Shown here in pieces: positions 1-8,655 of a stretch of DNA of 64,000 nt. Below the pieces are notes generated by a model that was not told the origin of the DNA, did not search any database, and worked only from the letters and a program-made list of their open reading frames with translations. Within the stretch, counting starts at the first letter, position 1. Each line of letters begins with the position of its first letter. Position numbers and translations under genes: made by a program. The DNA comes from Thermus antranikianii DSM 12462 (GTDB taxonomy: Bacteria; Deinococcota; Deinococci; Deinococcales; Thermaceae). The stretch is from assembly GCF_000423905.1 (NCBI RefSeq), contig NZ_AUIW01000003.1, forward strand, positions 62,001-126,000, given 5' to 3'.

Positions 1-435
1 GGGGACGGGGAGGCCCTTGGGCTTTCGGAGAAGACCTACGAGCTATCCCAGTTCCTGGTGCGGGTGCTGGGCGTGACCGAGCTGGGGAAAGGGCTTAAGG
101 GGAAAAAGATAGCCTACCACCACGGCTGCCACGCCTTGAGGGAGCTTGGGGTCAAGGAGGAACCCCTTCTGCTCCTGAAAAACAGCGGGGCGGAGATCCT
201 CCCCTGGGAGGCGGCGGAGGAGTGCTGCGGCTTTGGGGGGCTCTTTTCGGTGAAGCTTCCCGAAGTCTCCCTGGCTATGGCCGACCGCAAGATCTCCACC
301 CTGCCCAAGGCGGATGCCCTCACCTCCACGGATGCCGGCTGCCTCCTCCACTTAACCGGACGCATGGGCAAACAGGGAAGGAACATGCGGGTGGTTCCCC
401 TGGCCACCCTTCTATGGGAGGCGTATGCAGGTTAA
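1..435 (+). CDS. lutA: LutA-type (Fe-S)-binding protein, 3' part only
   Basis: This is the C-terminal part of a CCG-domain iron-sulfur protein; the reading frame is open to the left window edge, so the start is missing. A cysteine-rich CCG signature (ECCGFGG) is seen around the middle of the fragment, followed by the expected C-terminal region. LutA works with LutB and LutC in oxidation of L-lactate to pyruvate in the cytoplasm. It overlaps lutB by 11 bp, which suggests translational coupling. The family identity is well supported by the two following genes; a glycolate oxidase GlcF-like subunit is the main alternative. Confidence 0.85.
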   Translation, partial: GDGEALGLSEKTYELSQFLVRVLGVTELGKGLKGKKIAYHHGCHALRELGVKEEPLLLLKNSGAEILPWEAAEECCGFGGLFSVKLPEVSLAMADRKISTLPKADALTSTDAGCLLHLTGRMGKQGRNMRVVPLATLLWEAYAG

Positions 436-1810
436 GGCCAAGCTCTATCCCAAAGAAGCCGCCAGGCTCCTAAGGGAACACCCCGGGGTGCGGGAGGCGG
501 TCACCGGAGCCACCCTGCACTTCGAGGAAGGCCGCAAGAGGGCTTACCAGGAGATCGACGCCGAGGCCTGGCGGGAAAGGGCCAAGAGGGTCAAGGACCA
601 CCTCCTCACCCACCTGGACCATTACCTGGAGCTGGCGGAAAAGAGGCTACAGGAAAAAGGCGTCCGGGTGCACTGGGCGGAGGATCCCGAGGAAGCCCAC
701 CGCATCCTGAGGGAGATTGTGGCCCGCCACGGGGTGAAGCGGGTGGTGAAGGCCAAGAGCATGCTCACGGAGGAGCTTGGGGTGAACCCCCTTCTCGAGT
801 CCCTGGGGGTGGAGGTGTACGAAACCGACCTCGGGGAATACCTGATCCAGCTCCTGGGGGAACCTCCAAGCCACATCGTAGGCCCGGCCATCCACCTGGC
901 CCTTCCCGACATCCAAAGGCTTTTCCACCAGCGCTTCGGTACCCCCCTGGACGCCTCCCCCGAGGCCCTGGCCGCCGTGGCCAGGAAGGTCTTGCGGGAA
1001 GCCTTCCTCACCGCCGACCTGGGCATCAGCGGGGCCAACTTCCTGGTGGCGGAAACCGGCACCCTGGCCCTCATGGAGAACGAAGGGAACATCCGCCTTT
1101 CCACAAGCCTCCCCAGGGTGCACGTGGCCTTCGTGGGGATCGAAAAGCTTCTCCCCCGCTTCGCCGACCTGGCCCTCTTCCTCCCCCTCACCGCCCGGGC
1201 CGCCACGGGGCAGCGGCTTTCCACCTACGTTTCCCTCATCCAGGGCCCGGCGAAGGAGGGAGAGGAGGGGCCTAAGGAGGTCCACGTGGTCCTGGTGGAC
1301 CACGGCCGCACCAGCCTTCTCCACGACCCCGAGGCCTGGGAGGTCTTGCGGTGCCTCCGTTGCGGGGCCTGCCTGAACGCCTGTCCCGTCTACCGCCAGA
1401 CCGGGGGGCACCCCTACGGCTACGTCTACTCGGGGCCCATCGGGGCGGTTCTGGACCCCGGGCTCCTGGGCCTCGAGGACACCTACCCCCTTCCCTACGC
1501 CTCCACCCTCTGCGGAGCCTGCTACGAAGCCTGCCCGGTGAAGATCCCCATCCCCAAGCTTCTCCTCACCTGGCGGCAGAGAGCGGTGGAGCGGGGCCTT
1601 GCCCCCACCTGGGAAAAAGGTGCCATGCAGGCCTTTTCCAAGGTGATGCAAAGCCCAAGCCTCTACCGGCTTTTCTCCAAGGCCCTAAGGGGCCTCCCCC
1701 TGCCCCAGGACCTCCTTCCCCTTCTTAAGGCCTGGACCGAGGGACGGGGTCCCTTACGGCCCAGCCCCAAGCCCTTCCACGAGCTTTGGCAGGAACTTAA
1801 CAAGGAGTAA
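425..1810 (+). CDS. lutB: LutB-type iron-sulfur protein of lactate utilisation
   Basis: The 461-residue protein has an N-terminal LUD (DUF162) domain and a C-terminal ferredoxin-like region. Two cysteine clusters, CLRCGACLNACP near residue 309 and CGACYEACP near residue 362, are typical ligands for two 4Fe-4S clusters. The length agrees with LutB/YkgF. It would pass electrons during L-lactate oxidation together with LutA and LutC. The ATG lies inside the end of lutA, and lutC follows 4 bp after the stop, so the three genes form one operon. Confidence 0.92.
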   Translation: MQVKAKLYPKEAARLLREHPGVREAVTGATLHFEEGRKRAYQEIDAEAWRERAKRVKDHLLTHLDHYLELAEKRLQEKGVRVHWAEDPEEAHRILREIVARHGVKRVVKAKSMLTEELGVNPLLESLGVEVYETDLGEYLIQLLGEPPSHIVGPAIHLALPDIQRLFHQRFGTPLDASPEALAAVARKVLREAFLTADLGISGANFLVAETGTLALMENEGNIRLSTSLPRVHVAFVGIEKLLPRFADLALFLPLTARAATGQRLSTYVSLIQGPAKEGEEGPKEVHVVLVDHGRTSLLHDPEAWEVLRCLRCGACLNACPVYRQTGGHPYGYVYSGPIGAVLDPGLLGLEDTYPLPYASTLCGACYEACPVKIPIPKLLLTWRQRAVERGLAPTWEKGAMQAFSKVMQSPSLYRLFSKALRGLPLPQDLLPLLKAWTEGRGPLRPSPKPFHELWQELNKE

Positions 1811-1814
1811 GGCC

Positions 1815-2384
1815 ATGGACGCCAAATCCCGCATCCTAAGCCGCATACGGCATGCCCTTAAGGAAAGGCCCAAGGCCCTTCTCCCCGAACATCCCCACCC
1901 GGCCCTTTCCCAAGATCCCCTGGAGTTTTTCCTGAAACGCCTGGCAGAGAACGGGGCCGAAGGCCACCTCGTGGATAAGGAAGGGGCCAGGAAGCTTCTT
2001 GCCGACCTGGCCCAGGGACTTCCGGGGGCTGCGTACGGCAAGGGGGTTCCCGACGCCCTCCGCCTCCTGCCGGAGCTTCCTCCCGAAGAGGCCCCCTTAG
2101 GGGTTTCCCGGGCCCTCTTCGCCGTGGCGGAAACGGGTACCGTGGCCCTCTCCTCGGAGGATGGCAGGAAGGCCCAGCTCTTGCCCCCCGTTCACCTGGT
2201 CCTGGTGGAGGAAGAAAAGGTTTATCCTAGCCTCCTCGAGGCCTTTTTGGACCTGAAATCCCTTCCCAGCGCCATAGGCCTTCACTCCGGCCCCTCCAAA
2301 AGCGCCGACATCGGCCAGGTGATGGTCAGAGGGGTGCACGGCCCCGGCCGGTTGGTGGTGGCCGTGCTTCAGGGCACCTGGTAG
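1815..2384 (+). CDS. lutC: LutC-type LUD domain protein
   Basis: A 189-residue single LUD-domain protein with the family motifs VAETGTVALSS and PPVHLVLV in its second half. It is the third component of the LutABC lactate-oxidation system. The ATG is 4 bp after the lutB stop. Its 3' end overlaps the convergent lepB gene by 16 bp, so the two transcripts would be antisense to each other at their ends. Confidence 0.9.
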   Translation: MDAKSRILSRIRHALKERPKALLPEHPHPALSQDPLEFFLKRLAENGAEGHLVDKEGARKLLADLAQGLPGAAYGKGVPDALRLLPELPPEEAPLGVSRALFAVAETGTVALSSEDGRKAQLLPPVHLVLVEEEKVYPSLLEAFLDLKSLPSAIGLHSGPSKSADIGQVMVRGVHGPGRLVVAVLQGTW

Positions 2385-3175
2385 GCGGGGGGTGGGGAAA
2401 GCCTCCTCAGGTTCAGGCGAATCCCCCCTTCCTCCCGCACGAAGATGGGCCACCACACGAAGCTGGCCCTGCCGGCGATGGCCTCCAAGGGTACCGGGCC
2501 AAAGGTGCGGGAGTCTTCAGAGCCCCCCAGGGTACGGTTATCCCCCATGACGAAGTAGTACCCCTTCTTGAGGCGAATCCTCCCCACTTCGCAGGCCTCG
2601 GTGAGGCGGCTTCGGGCCAGGACCTCCTGCGAAGGGGGCAGAAGCATCTCCCTAAGGGGTTTCAAATAGGCGGGAAGAAGCTCCACGGGGAAATCCCCTT
2701 GCTGGGTGAGGATTCGGGTCATGCGCCCGTCCTTGTAGCACACCCCGGGGAAAGAGTCGGGCCAGGGAGCGATGCGGTCGGTGATGTGTTTCTCGTCCAG
2801 GGGCTTGCCGTTGACGTACACCACCCCCCGCTCCACATAGACCTCGTCCCCGGGCACCGCCACGATGCGCTTGATGAAGAAGGCCCTGAAGCTAAAGCCC
2901 AGGACGGGAAAGCGGGCGGTGGCGTTAGGGGTGCCCTCCGGAGGTTTCAGGATAGCGATCTCCCCCCTTCGCCACTCCATTAGGCCAAAGCGCACCAACC
3001 AGGTTTCCCACTTGGGCACCAAAACCCGCTCCCCGTTTTGCAGGGTGGGAAACATGCTCTGCCCCACCACCCCCACGGTGGTGAAGACAAAGGTGGTGAC
3101 CAAAAACGCCACCAGAAGGGCTTCTCCCACCTGACGGAACCACTCCTTGAAAAGATAGTCCCAAAACGCCTTCAT
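2369..3175 (-). CDS. lepB: Signal peptidase I
   Basis: A membrane serine protease that removes signal peptides from exported proteins. An N-terminal membrane segment spans about residues 17-37. The catalytic Ser is in GQSMFPT (residue 40), the catalytic Lys in FIKRIVAVPGD (about residue 102), and the C-terminal box GDNR at 211-214. The stretch between the Lys box and the GDNR box (about 100 residues) is longer than in the smallest family members. The ATG overlaps the stop of the upstream patatin gene by 4 bp, indicating co-translation. It converges on lutC with a 16-bp overlap. Confidence 0.93.
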   Translation of the reverse strand: MKAFWDYLFKEWFRQVGEALLVAFLVTTFVFTTVGVVGQSMFPTLQNGERVLVPKWETWLVRFGLMEWRRGEIAILKPPEGTPNATARFPVLGFSFRAFFIKRIVAVPGDEVYVERGVVYVNGKPLDEKHITDRIAPWPDSFPGVCYKDGRMTRILTQQGDFPVELLPAYLKPLREMLLPPSQEVLARSRLTEACEVGRIRLKKGYYFVMGDNRTLGGSEDSRTFGPVPLEAIAGRASFVWWPIFVREEGGIRLNLRRLSPPPAYQVP

Positions 3176-3927
3176 ACCCCTCCCACTCTACCCCCTATCG
3201 CTTGCCTCGCCGCCTTGCGCCCTGCTTCCACAATCTCCTCTAGCCGACGAAAATCCTCTATGCCCACTCCGGCCAGATGGGGCCGCACGTAGACCTCGGG
3301 AGCATACAGGGTAAGGCGGACCGAGGTGAGGTGGAGCTGCATGAGATCCACCGCCCGCCGGGCCAAGGCCAAAAGGCCCTTGGGGGCTCCCATCACCTCC
3401 CGCCCAGGCGTTACATCCACGGCCCAGACCTCCGTGGCTCCTAAAAAACGAGCAGCGTCCACCGGCAGGTTGTCCAAAACCCCCCCATCAAAGAGGAGCT
3501 GCCCCTCCCGCTCCACCGGGGCAAGAAGCCCAGGATAAGCGGCGGAGGCCAGGACGGCGCTTGGCAGGTCCCCCTGGGTGAGAAAGAGAAGCCTCCCCGA
3601 AACCACGTCCACGGCGGTGACCGCCAGGGGTTTCTTCAGTCCGTCAAAGCTCTTGGGCAGGTGTTCCGCTAGGAAGTCCAGAAGCTTTCGCCGGGAAAAG
3701 ATCCCCTCCCGGGGGGAGAAGCCCAAAAGGCCAAGCCAGGGGGTCCGGCGGGCTAGGGCCAGCATCTCCTCCGGGGTTTTGCCCGCGGCGAAAAGCGCTC
3801 CCACGATGGCCCCCATGCTGGTCCCCGCCACCACCTGGAAGTCCAAACCTGCTTCCAGGAAGACCTCGAGGGCCCCGATATGGGCAAGCCCCCTAGCCCC
3901 TCCACCGGAAAGCGCCAAACCGCGCAC
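3172..3927 (-). CDS. Patatin-like phospholipase (RssA family)
   Basis: The 251-residue protein carries the patatin oxyanion motif GGGARG near the N-terminus, the nucleophile motif GTSMG (Ser37) and the DGG motif with the catalytic Asp at about residue 147. This predicts a Ser-Asp dyad acyl hydrolase acting on lipids or acyl esters; the true substrate is unknown. The start is GTG at 3927. A TAGGAT box at 3934-3939 on the minus strand is only 6 nt upstream, consistent with a leaderless mRNA. It is the first gene of a two-gene unit with lepB. Confidence 0.88.
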   Translation of the reverse strand: MRGLALSGGGARGLAHIGALEVFLEAGLDFQVVAGTSMGAIVGALFAAGKTPEEMLALARRTPWLGLLGFSPREGIFSRRKLLDFLAEHLPKSFDGLKKPLAVTAVDVVSGRLLFLTQGDLPSAVLASAAYPGLLAPVEREGQLLFDGGVLDNLPVDAARFLGATEVWAVDVTPGREVMGAPKGLLALARRAVDLMQLHLTSVRLTLYAPEVYVRPHLAGVGIEDFRRLEEIVEAGRKAARQAIGGRVGGV

Positions 3928-3968
3928 GCCAAAATCCTAACGGCTTCTTTAGTGAAAGAGGTGAAGGC

Positions 3969-4754
3969 TTGGATATAGTGGAGGCGGTGAGCCTGGCGGG
4001 GAAGGTCCTTTTGAACCGATACCGGGTGGTGCGCCCCTTAGGCCAAGGCGCCCTGGCCACCGTCTACCTGGCCTTCGACCGCTTCGGCACCCCTTACGCC
4101 CTCAAGGTCTTCCCCAGGGGGGCCGAAGCCAGGCGCAACCGGGAGTTCTGGGTGGGTAGGCAGCTTTCCCACCCCAACCTGAACCCCGTCCTGGAGAGCC
4201 TGGACCTCGAGGAAGGCCCCGCCCTTCTTCTGGCCTACGCCCCTGGGGAGGAGATGGGGCGCTGGATGGGGCGTCGCCCCGAGCGCCCTAGGGCCCTATA
4301 TGTCTTCCGCCAACTCCTCATGGCCTTGGCCCACATGCACGGCAAGGGCCTGGTGCACCGGGACGTGAAGCCGGAGAACATCATCGTGGCGGGAACGGAC
4401 GAAGCCAAGCTGGTGGACTTTGACCTCTCGGGGCCAGCCCTCGAGGCCTTCAAGAAACCCCTAAGGGTGGGTACCCTTCCCTACCTGGCCCCCGAACAGG
4501 TCCTGGGGCAAAGCCCGGGCCCCGAGGCGGATGTGTACGCCGCGGGCATCATCCTGTACTGGATCCTCTCCGGGGAACACCCCTTTGTGGGTGGGCCAGA
4601 AGAGGTCCTCCTCGGCCACCTCCAGGAGCCCATTCCCCCTGTCCCCGGCCTGGCCCCCCCACAACAGGCCTATCTGGAGCGCCTCCTGGCCAAATCCCCC
4701 AAGGAACGTTTCCCCTCGGCGAGGGAGGCCCTCGAGGGGTTTCCCTTCCCCTGA
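3969..4754 (+). CDS. Serine/threonine protein kinase (Hanks type) with altered DFG motif
   Basis: A compact 261-residue eukaryote-like kinase domain without a transmembrane tail. Visible motifs are the glycine-rich loop GQGALATVY, the ATP-binding Lys at residue 46, HRDVKPEN at 130-137 and YLAPEQ in the activation segment. The Mg-binding DFG triad reads DFD (150-152). The proposed start is TTG with AGAGGTG 5 nt upstream. It is followed after a single base by a gene for a secreted protein, so the two are probably co-transcribed. Substrates are unknown. Confidence 0.88.
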   Translation: MDIVEAVSLAGKVLLNRYRVVRPLGQGALATVYLAFDRFGTPYALKVFPRGAEARRNREFWVGRQLSHPNLNPVLESLDLEEGPALLLAYAPGEEMGRWMGRRPERPRALYVFRQLLMALAHMHGKGLVHRDVKPENIIVAGTDEAKLVDFDLSGPALEAFKKPLRVGTLPYLAPEQVLGQSPGPEADVYAAGIILYWILSGEHPFVGGPEEVLLGHLQEPIPPVPGLAPPQQAYLERLLAKSPKERFPSAREALEGFPFP

Positions 4755-4755
4755 A

Positions 4756-5820
4756 ATGGCTTCCTGCTGGATCCTCTCCACCCTTCTGGGCTCCGCCCTT
4801 TTCGCAGGACTGGGGGAGGTGGCGGTGGGGCGGCTCCTGGTGGAGGGGGGCCACCAAGCCCTCGTGGTGACGCAGGAGGGAGCCCACATTCTGGCAAAGA
4901 CGGATTCCGCCCTCTATGGGCTCGCCCGTACACCCGAGGGGTTCCTGGCCGTGGGCCACCTGGGAAAGAGCCTCCTCCGGGTGGGGCTGGACCCCAACGG
5001 GAAGCCCCTTTGGGCCGAGGCTGGCGGCCAGGGGATCCTCTGGGGAACGGATGGCCGCTTCGCCTGGGGAGGGTATATGGGCCCTGGGGGCTGGGAAGCT
5101 TTGGTGCTAGACCTGCTTGAGGAAAGAGCCTTCCGCCTTCCCCTGCCCGGCCAGGGGTACGCCTATGGGGGCTTGTACCGGCAGGGCGTTCTTTTCCTGG
5201 TGGGCCGGGTGGAGGGAGCGGGAGGGTTTGACGGCTTCCTTCTGGGCCTCCCGGTGGCCCGCCCCGGGCAGCCCTGGGCCTACGGGTACCGTAGCGGCTG
5301 GCCGGAGAACGACTACCTCCGCTTCCTGGGAGAAAGGGGGGCGGTGGGCCGGCTGGAGGTAAGCGGGGATTCCGAGGGGCTCCTTTTGGACTGGCTGGGC
5401 CTTAGCCAGGGAAAGGCCCGGCTCCTTCGCCGCCCCGGCTTTGACTACCTCAGGGCCTGGCGCGGGGCCTTCCTGGTGGGGGAGGCGGAGGTGGACGGGG
5501 TTTTGGAGGGCCTCTGGATCAGCCCACAAGGAGCCCGGTACGCAGGGGGTCCCATGGCTTCCCTGCGCGCCCTGGATCCCCCTTTGGCCTACGGGTACTC
5601 CTACCGTTCCCTTTTCCAGGGAGAGGGTCTGGTCCTGAACTTGGAAGAGCAGGTGGGTAGACCCTTGGCTTACCGCCTCGAGGCGCTACGGCTTCCCTGG
5701 TTGCCCTTTAGGACTAGGCCCCGGGCCCTCTCCCTAACCTGGAAACCCGTGGCCTGGGATCCCGAACCCACCCTAAGGCTCAAAGCCTGCCCTCCTGGCC
5801 CCGACCCCAAGCCAGACTGA
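4756..5820 (+). CDS. Secreted repeat-containing protein of unknown function, paired with kinase
   Basis: A 354-residue protein beginning with a hydrophobic segment that looks like a signal peptide (about residues 4-20). The remainder is rich in Gly, aromatic and Leu residues with repeated short beta-strand-like blocks, which could form a propeller-type fold; this is inference. I recognise no family. The ATG at 4756 is chosen because it follows the kinase stop by 1 bp and starts the signal-like segment; the frame is open further upstream inside the kinase gene. The pairing suggests a link between kinase signalling and an extracytoplasmic protein. Confidence 0.7.
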   Translation: MASCWILSTLLGSALFAGLGEVAVGRLLVEGGHQALVVTQEGAHILAKTDSALYGLARTPEGFLAVGHLGKSLLRVGLDPNGKPLWAEAGGQGILWGTDGRFAWGGYMGPGGWEALVLDLLEERAFRLPLPGQGYAYGGLYRQGVLFLVGRVEGAGGFDGFLLGLPVARPGQPWAYGYRSGWPENDYLRFLGERGAVGRLEVSGDSEGLLLDWLGLSQGKARLLRRPGFDYLRAWRGAFLVGEAEVDGVLEGLWISPQGARYAGGPMASLRALDPPLAYGYSYRSLFQGEGLVLNLEEQVGRPLAYRLEALRLPWLPFRTRPRALSLTWKPVAWDPEPTLRLKACPPGPDPKPD

Positions 5821-5845
5821 GCGTTCCCTTCCCCATCCTTAGCCC

Positions 5846-6943
5846 TCAGCGGGCATAGGCCCCGTTGGCCAAAAAGGTGAGGATGCCCGAAAAAAGCCCC
5901 TGGGCCACCTTCTCCCGGTAAGCGGGGTCAGCAAGCCGCCTTCCCTCCACCGGATGGTCCCCGAAGCCGATCTCCACCAGCACGGCGGGCACCTTGGCGT
6001 ACCGCAACACGAAGAAGTCGCCGGGAAAGGTCCCCCGGAAGGGACTCCCCGTGGTCTGGGAAAGCTTCCTCCCCAGGGTTTCCGCCAAGCGCTGACTGTA
6101 GCGCTGGTTGGCCTGGGCCACGATGTCAAAAAGAATCCTCTCCGCCACGGTGCGGGCCTCCTGGGTCAGGCGCTGCCCCAGCTCCCCCCCGCCGTTTTCC
6201 CGGATCACCTGGGCTAAAACCCGGGCATCCTGGGCCTGGCCGAAGTAGAAAACCTCCACCCCCTGGGCGGTGCGGGTGGGGGTAGCGTTCACGTGGATGG
6301 AGATAAAAAGGTTCACCTGGGAGCTATCGGCCAAGGCCGCCCTTCGGGAGAGGTCCTCCCGCTTATCGGGGGAAAGGTGCATGTCGCGATCCCGAGTAAG
6401 GCGCACCTCTATCCCCTCCTTCTCCAGAAGGCGCTTAAGGCGCAGGGCCACGTCCAGGACCACTTCCTTTTCCACCACGTACCCCACCATCCCCGGGTCC
6501 ATCCCCCCGTGGCCGGGGTCCAGGAGGACCACGGGCTTGGGAGGCTTGGGTGGACGGCTGCGGGGCGGGTCAGGAAGGGCCTTGGCCGGAGTGGAGGCCT
6601 CCTTTTTCAAGCTCAGGTCCACCACCAACCGCTCCGGGTCGGAATAGCGGCGCACCGTGGCCTCCACTGTCCCCTTCAAGCGCACCACCACCCGCACCCC
6701 TTCCCCCTCGGGTAGGGTCTGCACCGAGGCCACCTCGGAAGAGTTCACCACCTGATCCATGGGGGCTGCCTTAACCCCTTTCAGGATCAGGACCAGAAGG
6801 CCATTCTCCTGGGAAAGCGTGTGCTGGACCTCTTTAGAGGGCAGATCAAAGACCAAGCGGGTGAAACCCTGGTGCACCCCTATGCGGGGAAAGGCCAAAG
6901 CCAGGCTCCATAGCCAGACGCCAACCAGGAGGAATACCCGCAT
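5846..6943 (-). CDS. amiC: N-acetylmuramoyl-L-alanine amidase with AMIN domain
   Basis: A 365-residue exported cell-wall hydrolase. It has a signal peptide (about residues 1-17), an AMIN peptidoglycan-targeting domain (about 20-110), a charged/proline linker, and an Amidase_3 domain from about residue 137. The zinc-binding and catalytic motifs visible are LLDPGHGG, the downstream Glu of the VVEKEVVLD block, SIHVNA and VEIGFGD. It cleaves the amide bond between MurNAc and the stem peptide. A TAGAAT box at 6952-6957 lies 8 nt before the ATG on the minus strand, suggesting a leaderless transcript divergent from osmC. Confidence 0.92.
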   Translation of the reverse strand: MRVFLLVGVWLWSLALAFPRIGVHQGFTRLVFDLPSKEVQHTLSQENGLLVLILKGVKAAPMDQVVNSSEVASVQTLPEGEGVRVVVRLKGTVEATVRRYSDPERLVVDLSLKKEASTPAKALPDPPRSRPPKPPKPVVLLDPGHGGMDPGMVGYVVEKEVVLDVALRLKRLLEKEGIEVRLTRDRDMHLSPDKREDLSRRAALADSSQVNLFISIHVNATPTRTAQGVEVFYFGQAQDARVLAQVIRENGGGELGQRLTQEARTVAERILFDIVAQANQRYSQRLAETLGRKLSQTTGSPFRGTFPGDFFVLRYAKVPAVLVEIGFGDHPVEGRRLADPAYREKVAQGLFSGILTFLANGAYAR

Positions 6944-6991
6944 CTACGCCCATTCTAGCGGGAAAGGTTAAAGCCTGATAAAATCCGGCTC

Positions 6992-7420
6992 ATGACGAAG
7001 AAGGTCGTGATCCACCATCTGGTAGGCCACCGCTTCCTGGGAATGAACGAACAAGGGGACAAGGTGATGATCGACGGGGACCAGCCCGCCACCGGCCCCC
7101 GTCCCATGGAGCTCCTCCTCATGGCCCTAGGGGCCTGCACCGCCTACGACGTGGTGGACATCATGAAGAAGAAAAAGCAACCCCTGGCCCGCTACCGGGT
7201 GGAGGTGGAGGGCATTCGGGCGGAAACCCACCCCAGGCGCTACACCCACATCACCGTGACCCACATCGCCTCAGGGCCCAACGTGACCCTGGAGGCCCTC
7301 GAGCGCGCCGCCCACCTTTCCCACACCAAGTACTGCTCCGTTTCCGCCAGCCTCAACGCCGAGATCACCGTCAAGGTGGTGCTGGAACCCTGGGAAGAAG
7401 GCCAAGAGGCCCAAGGTTAA
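6992..7420 (+). CDS. OsmC/Ohr family peroxiredoxin-like protein
   Basis: A 142-residue OsmC-fold protein. The two redox cysteines of the family are visible: one in ACTAYDVVDIM near residue 49 and one in HTKYCSVSASL near residue 114. Members reduce organic or hydroperoxides with thiols; the GPRPMELLLMALG block is typical of the YhfA/OsmC branch. A TAAAAT box at 6979-6984 is 7 nt before the ATG, indicating leaderless expression. coaX follows 5 bp downstream, so they are probably an operon. Confidence 0.9.
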   Translation: MTKKVVIHHLVGHRFLGMNEQGDKVMIDGDQPATGPRPMELLLMALGACTAYDVVDIMKKKKQPLARYRVEVEGIRAETHPRRYTHITVTHIASGPNVTLEALERAAHLSHTKYCSVSASLNAEITVKVVLEPWEEGQEAQG

Positions 7421-7425
7421 GCGCC

Positions 7426-8184
7426 ATGCTCCTGGCCATAGACATCGGCAACACCTCCACGGTCCTGGGGGTCTTCTCCGGGGAGGAGCTCGTCGCCCAC
7501 TTCCGCATCCACACCGATCGGATGCGCATGGAAAGCGAGTACCGGGTCATCCTGAAAAACCTCTTCGCCCTCGAGGATCTCCCCCCTCCAAAAGCCGCCC
7601 TCCTCTCCAGCGTGGTGCCCCCCGTGGAGAGGGAGATGAAGGAGGCCATAGAGAAGCTCTTCGGCATCAAAGCCCAGGTGGTGGACGCCGGGGCCACAGG
7701 GCTCGAGGTGTGCATAGACAACCCCAAGGAGGCCGGCACCGACCGCCTGGTGAACGCCGTGGGCGCTTTGGGCTACGAAAGCCCCACGGGCCGCTACATC
7801 GTGGTGGACTTCGGCACCGCCACCACCTTTGACCTGGTGGAGGCCCCCAACCGCTACCTGGGTGGGGCCATCACCATCGGCCCTCAGACCGCCGCCGACG
7901 CCCTGGCGGCAAGGACCGCCAAACTCCCCCGCATAGACCTGGTCCCCCCCGCTCAGGTGGTGGGCAAGAACACGCTGGACGCCCTGCGCTCGGGCCTGGT
8001 CCTGGGCTATGCCGCCTTGGTGGAAGGCATGGTGCGCCGCTTCAAGGAGGAAGCCGGGGAAGCCCTAGTGATCGCCACCGGGGGCTTTGCGGAAACCCTA
8101 AGGGATCTCTGCCCTTCCTTTGACGTGGTGGACGAGGACCTAACCCTTAAAGGCCTTCTCCGCATCCACAAGGGGCAAGGGTAA
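7426..8184 (+). CDS. coaX: Type III pantothenate kinase
   Basis: A 252-residue ASKHA-fold kinase that phosphorylates pantothenate, the first step of coenzyme A synthesis. The N-terminal phosphate-binding motif DIGNTST, the central GTDRL block and the DFGTATTFD motif are all present, and the length is normal for CoaX. It follows the OsmC gene by 5 bp. Its last 38 bp overlap a convergent small gene. Confidence 0.95.
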   Translation: MLLAIDIGNTSTVLGVFSGEELVAHFRIHTDRMRMESEYRVILKNLFALEDLPPPKAALLSSVVPPVEREMKEAIEKLFGIKAQVVDAGATGLEVCIDNPKEAGTDRLVNAVGALGYESPTGRYIVVDFGTATTFDLVEAPNRYLGGAITIGPQTAADALAARTAKLPRIDLVPPAQVVGKNTLDALRSGLVLGYAALVEGMVRRFKEEAGEALVIATGGFAETLRDLCPSFDVVDEDLTLKGLLRIHKGQG

Positions 8185-8512
8185 ACCAGTACACCCACCG
8201 CCCCTCCTCAGCAAGAAGGACATACCGGTGCCCTTCCACCCGGTAGCACCCCAGGTCCCGCCAGAGGCCGGGCCGCTCCCGGAGGAAAACCCTAAGCGGG
8301 GTGCCTTTTTTCTGGGCCAAAAGCAGGCGAAGATTCCCCCCAATGGGCTCCTGGTTCCCCCGCTTGCCCTCCCCCTGGTAGAGGATGCGGCCATCCGGCA
8401 AGAAAACGTTCCGGTACCCAGATTCCCCCCGGTCCACCAAGAGGCTACGCTTCCCTATGCCCTTCCGGGTCCTGTGGTAGGCGAAGACCTCGCTCCAGCT
8501 TAAACTTGACAC
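8147..8512 (-). CDS. Small hypothetical protein with SRA/PUA-like pattern
   Basis: A 121-residue ORF starting with GTG at 8512 and overlapping the end of coaX. I do not recognise it with certainty. The central region contains LYQGEGKRGNQ, then GGNLRLLL, then TPLRVF and a LGCYRVEG block. This order resembles the base-binding part of SRA-like (YDG/ScoMcrA-type) domains that read modified DNA. That assignment is inference from pattern alone. The C-terminus contains CGC. The start codon abuts the -35 box of the tRNA-Asp promoter (8506-8511). Coding status is supported by Thermus-like composition but not proven. Confidence 0.5.
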   Translation of the reverse strand: MSSLSWSEVFAYHRTRKGIGKRSLLVDRGESGYRNVFLPDGRILYQGEGKRGNQEPIGGNLRLLLAQKKGTPLRVFLRERPGLWRDLGCYRVEGHRYVLLAEEGRWVYWFTLAPCGCGEGL

Positions 8513-8534
8513 CGCTCTTTCCCCCGGCTATCAT
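8506..8534 (+). promoter_or_regulatory. Promoter of the tRNA-Asp/tRNA-Phe unit
   Basis: TTGACA (8506-8511), a 17-bp spacer and TATCAT (8529-8534) form a near-consensus sigma-70 type promoter. Transcription would start around 8541, about 37 bp before tRNA-Asp. Confidence 0.8.
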
Positions 8535-8577
8535 CCTAAGTGCCCGGTCGGACGCCCCCGACCCGGCAACAACCCAA

Positions 8578-8654
8578 GGCCCCGTGGTGTAGTTGGTTAA
8601 CACACCCGCCTGTCACGTGGGAGATCGCGGGTTCGAGTCCCGTCGGGGCCGCCA
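8578..8654 (+). tRNA. tRNA-Asp (anticodon GTC)
   Basis: A 77-nt cloverleaf. The acceptor arm GGCCCCG pairs with CGGGGCC, the anticodon loop carries GTC, the T-loop is TTCGAGT, and the CCA end is encoded at 8652-8654. Only one base separates it from the next tRNA. Confidence 0.97.
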
Positions 8655-8655
8655 G

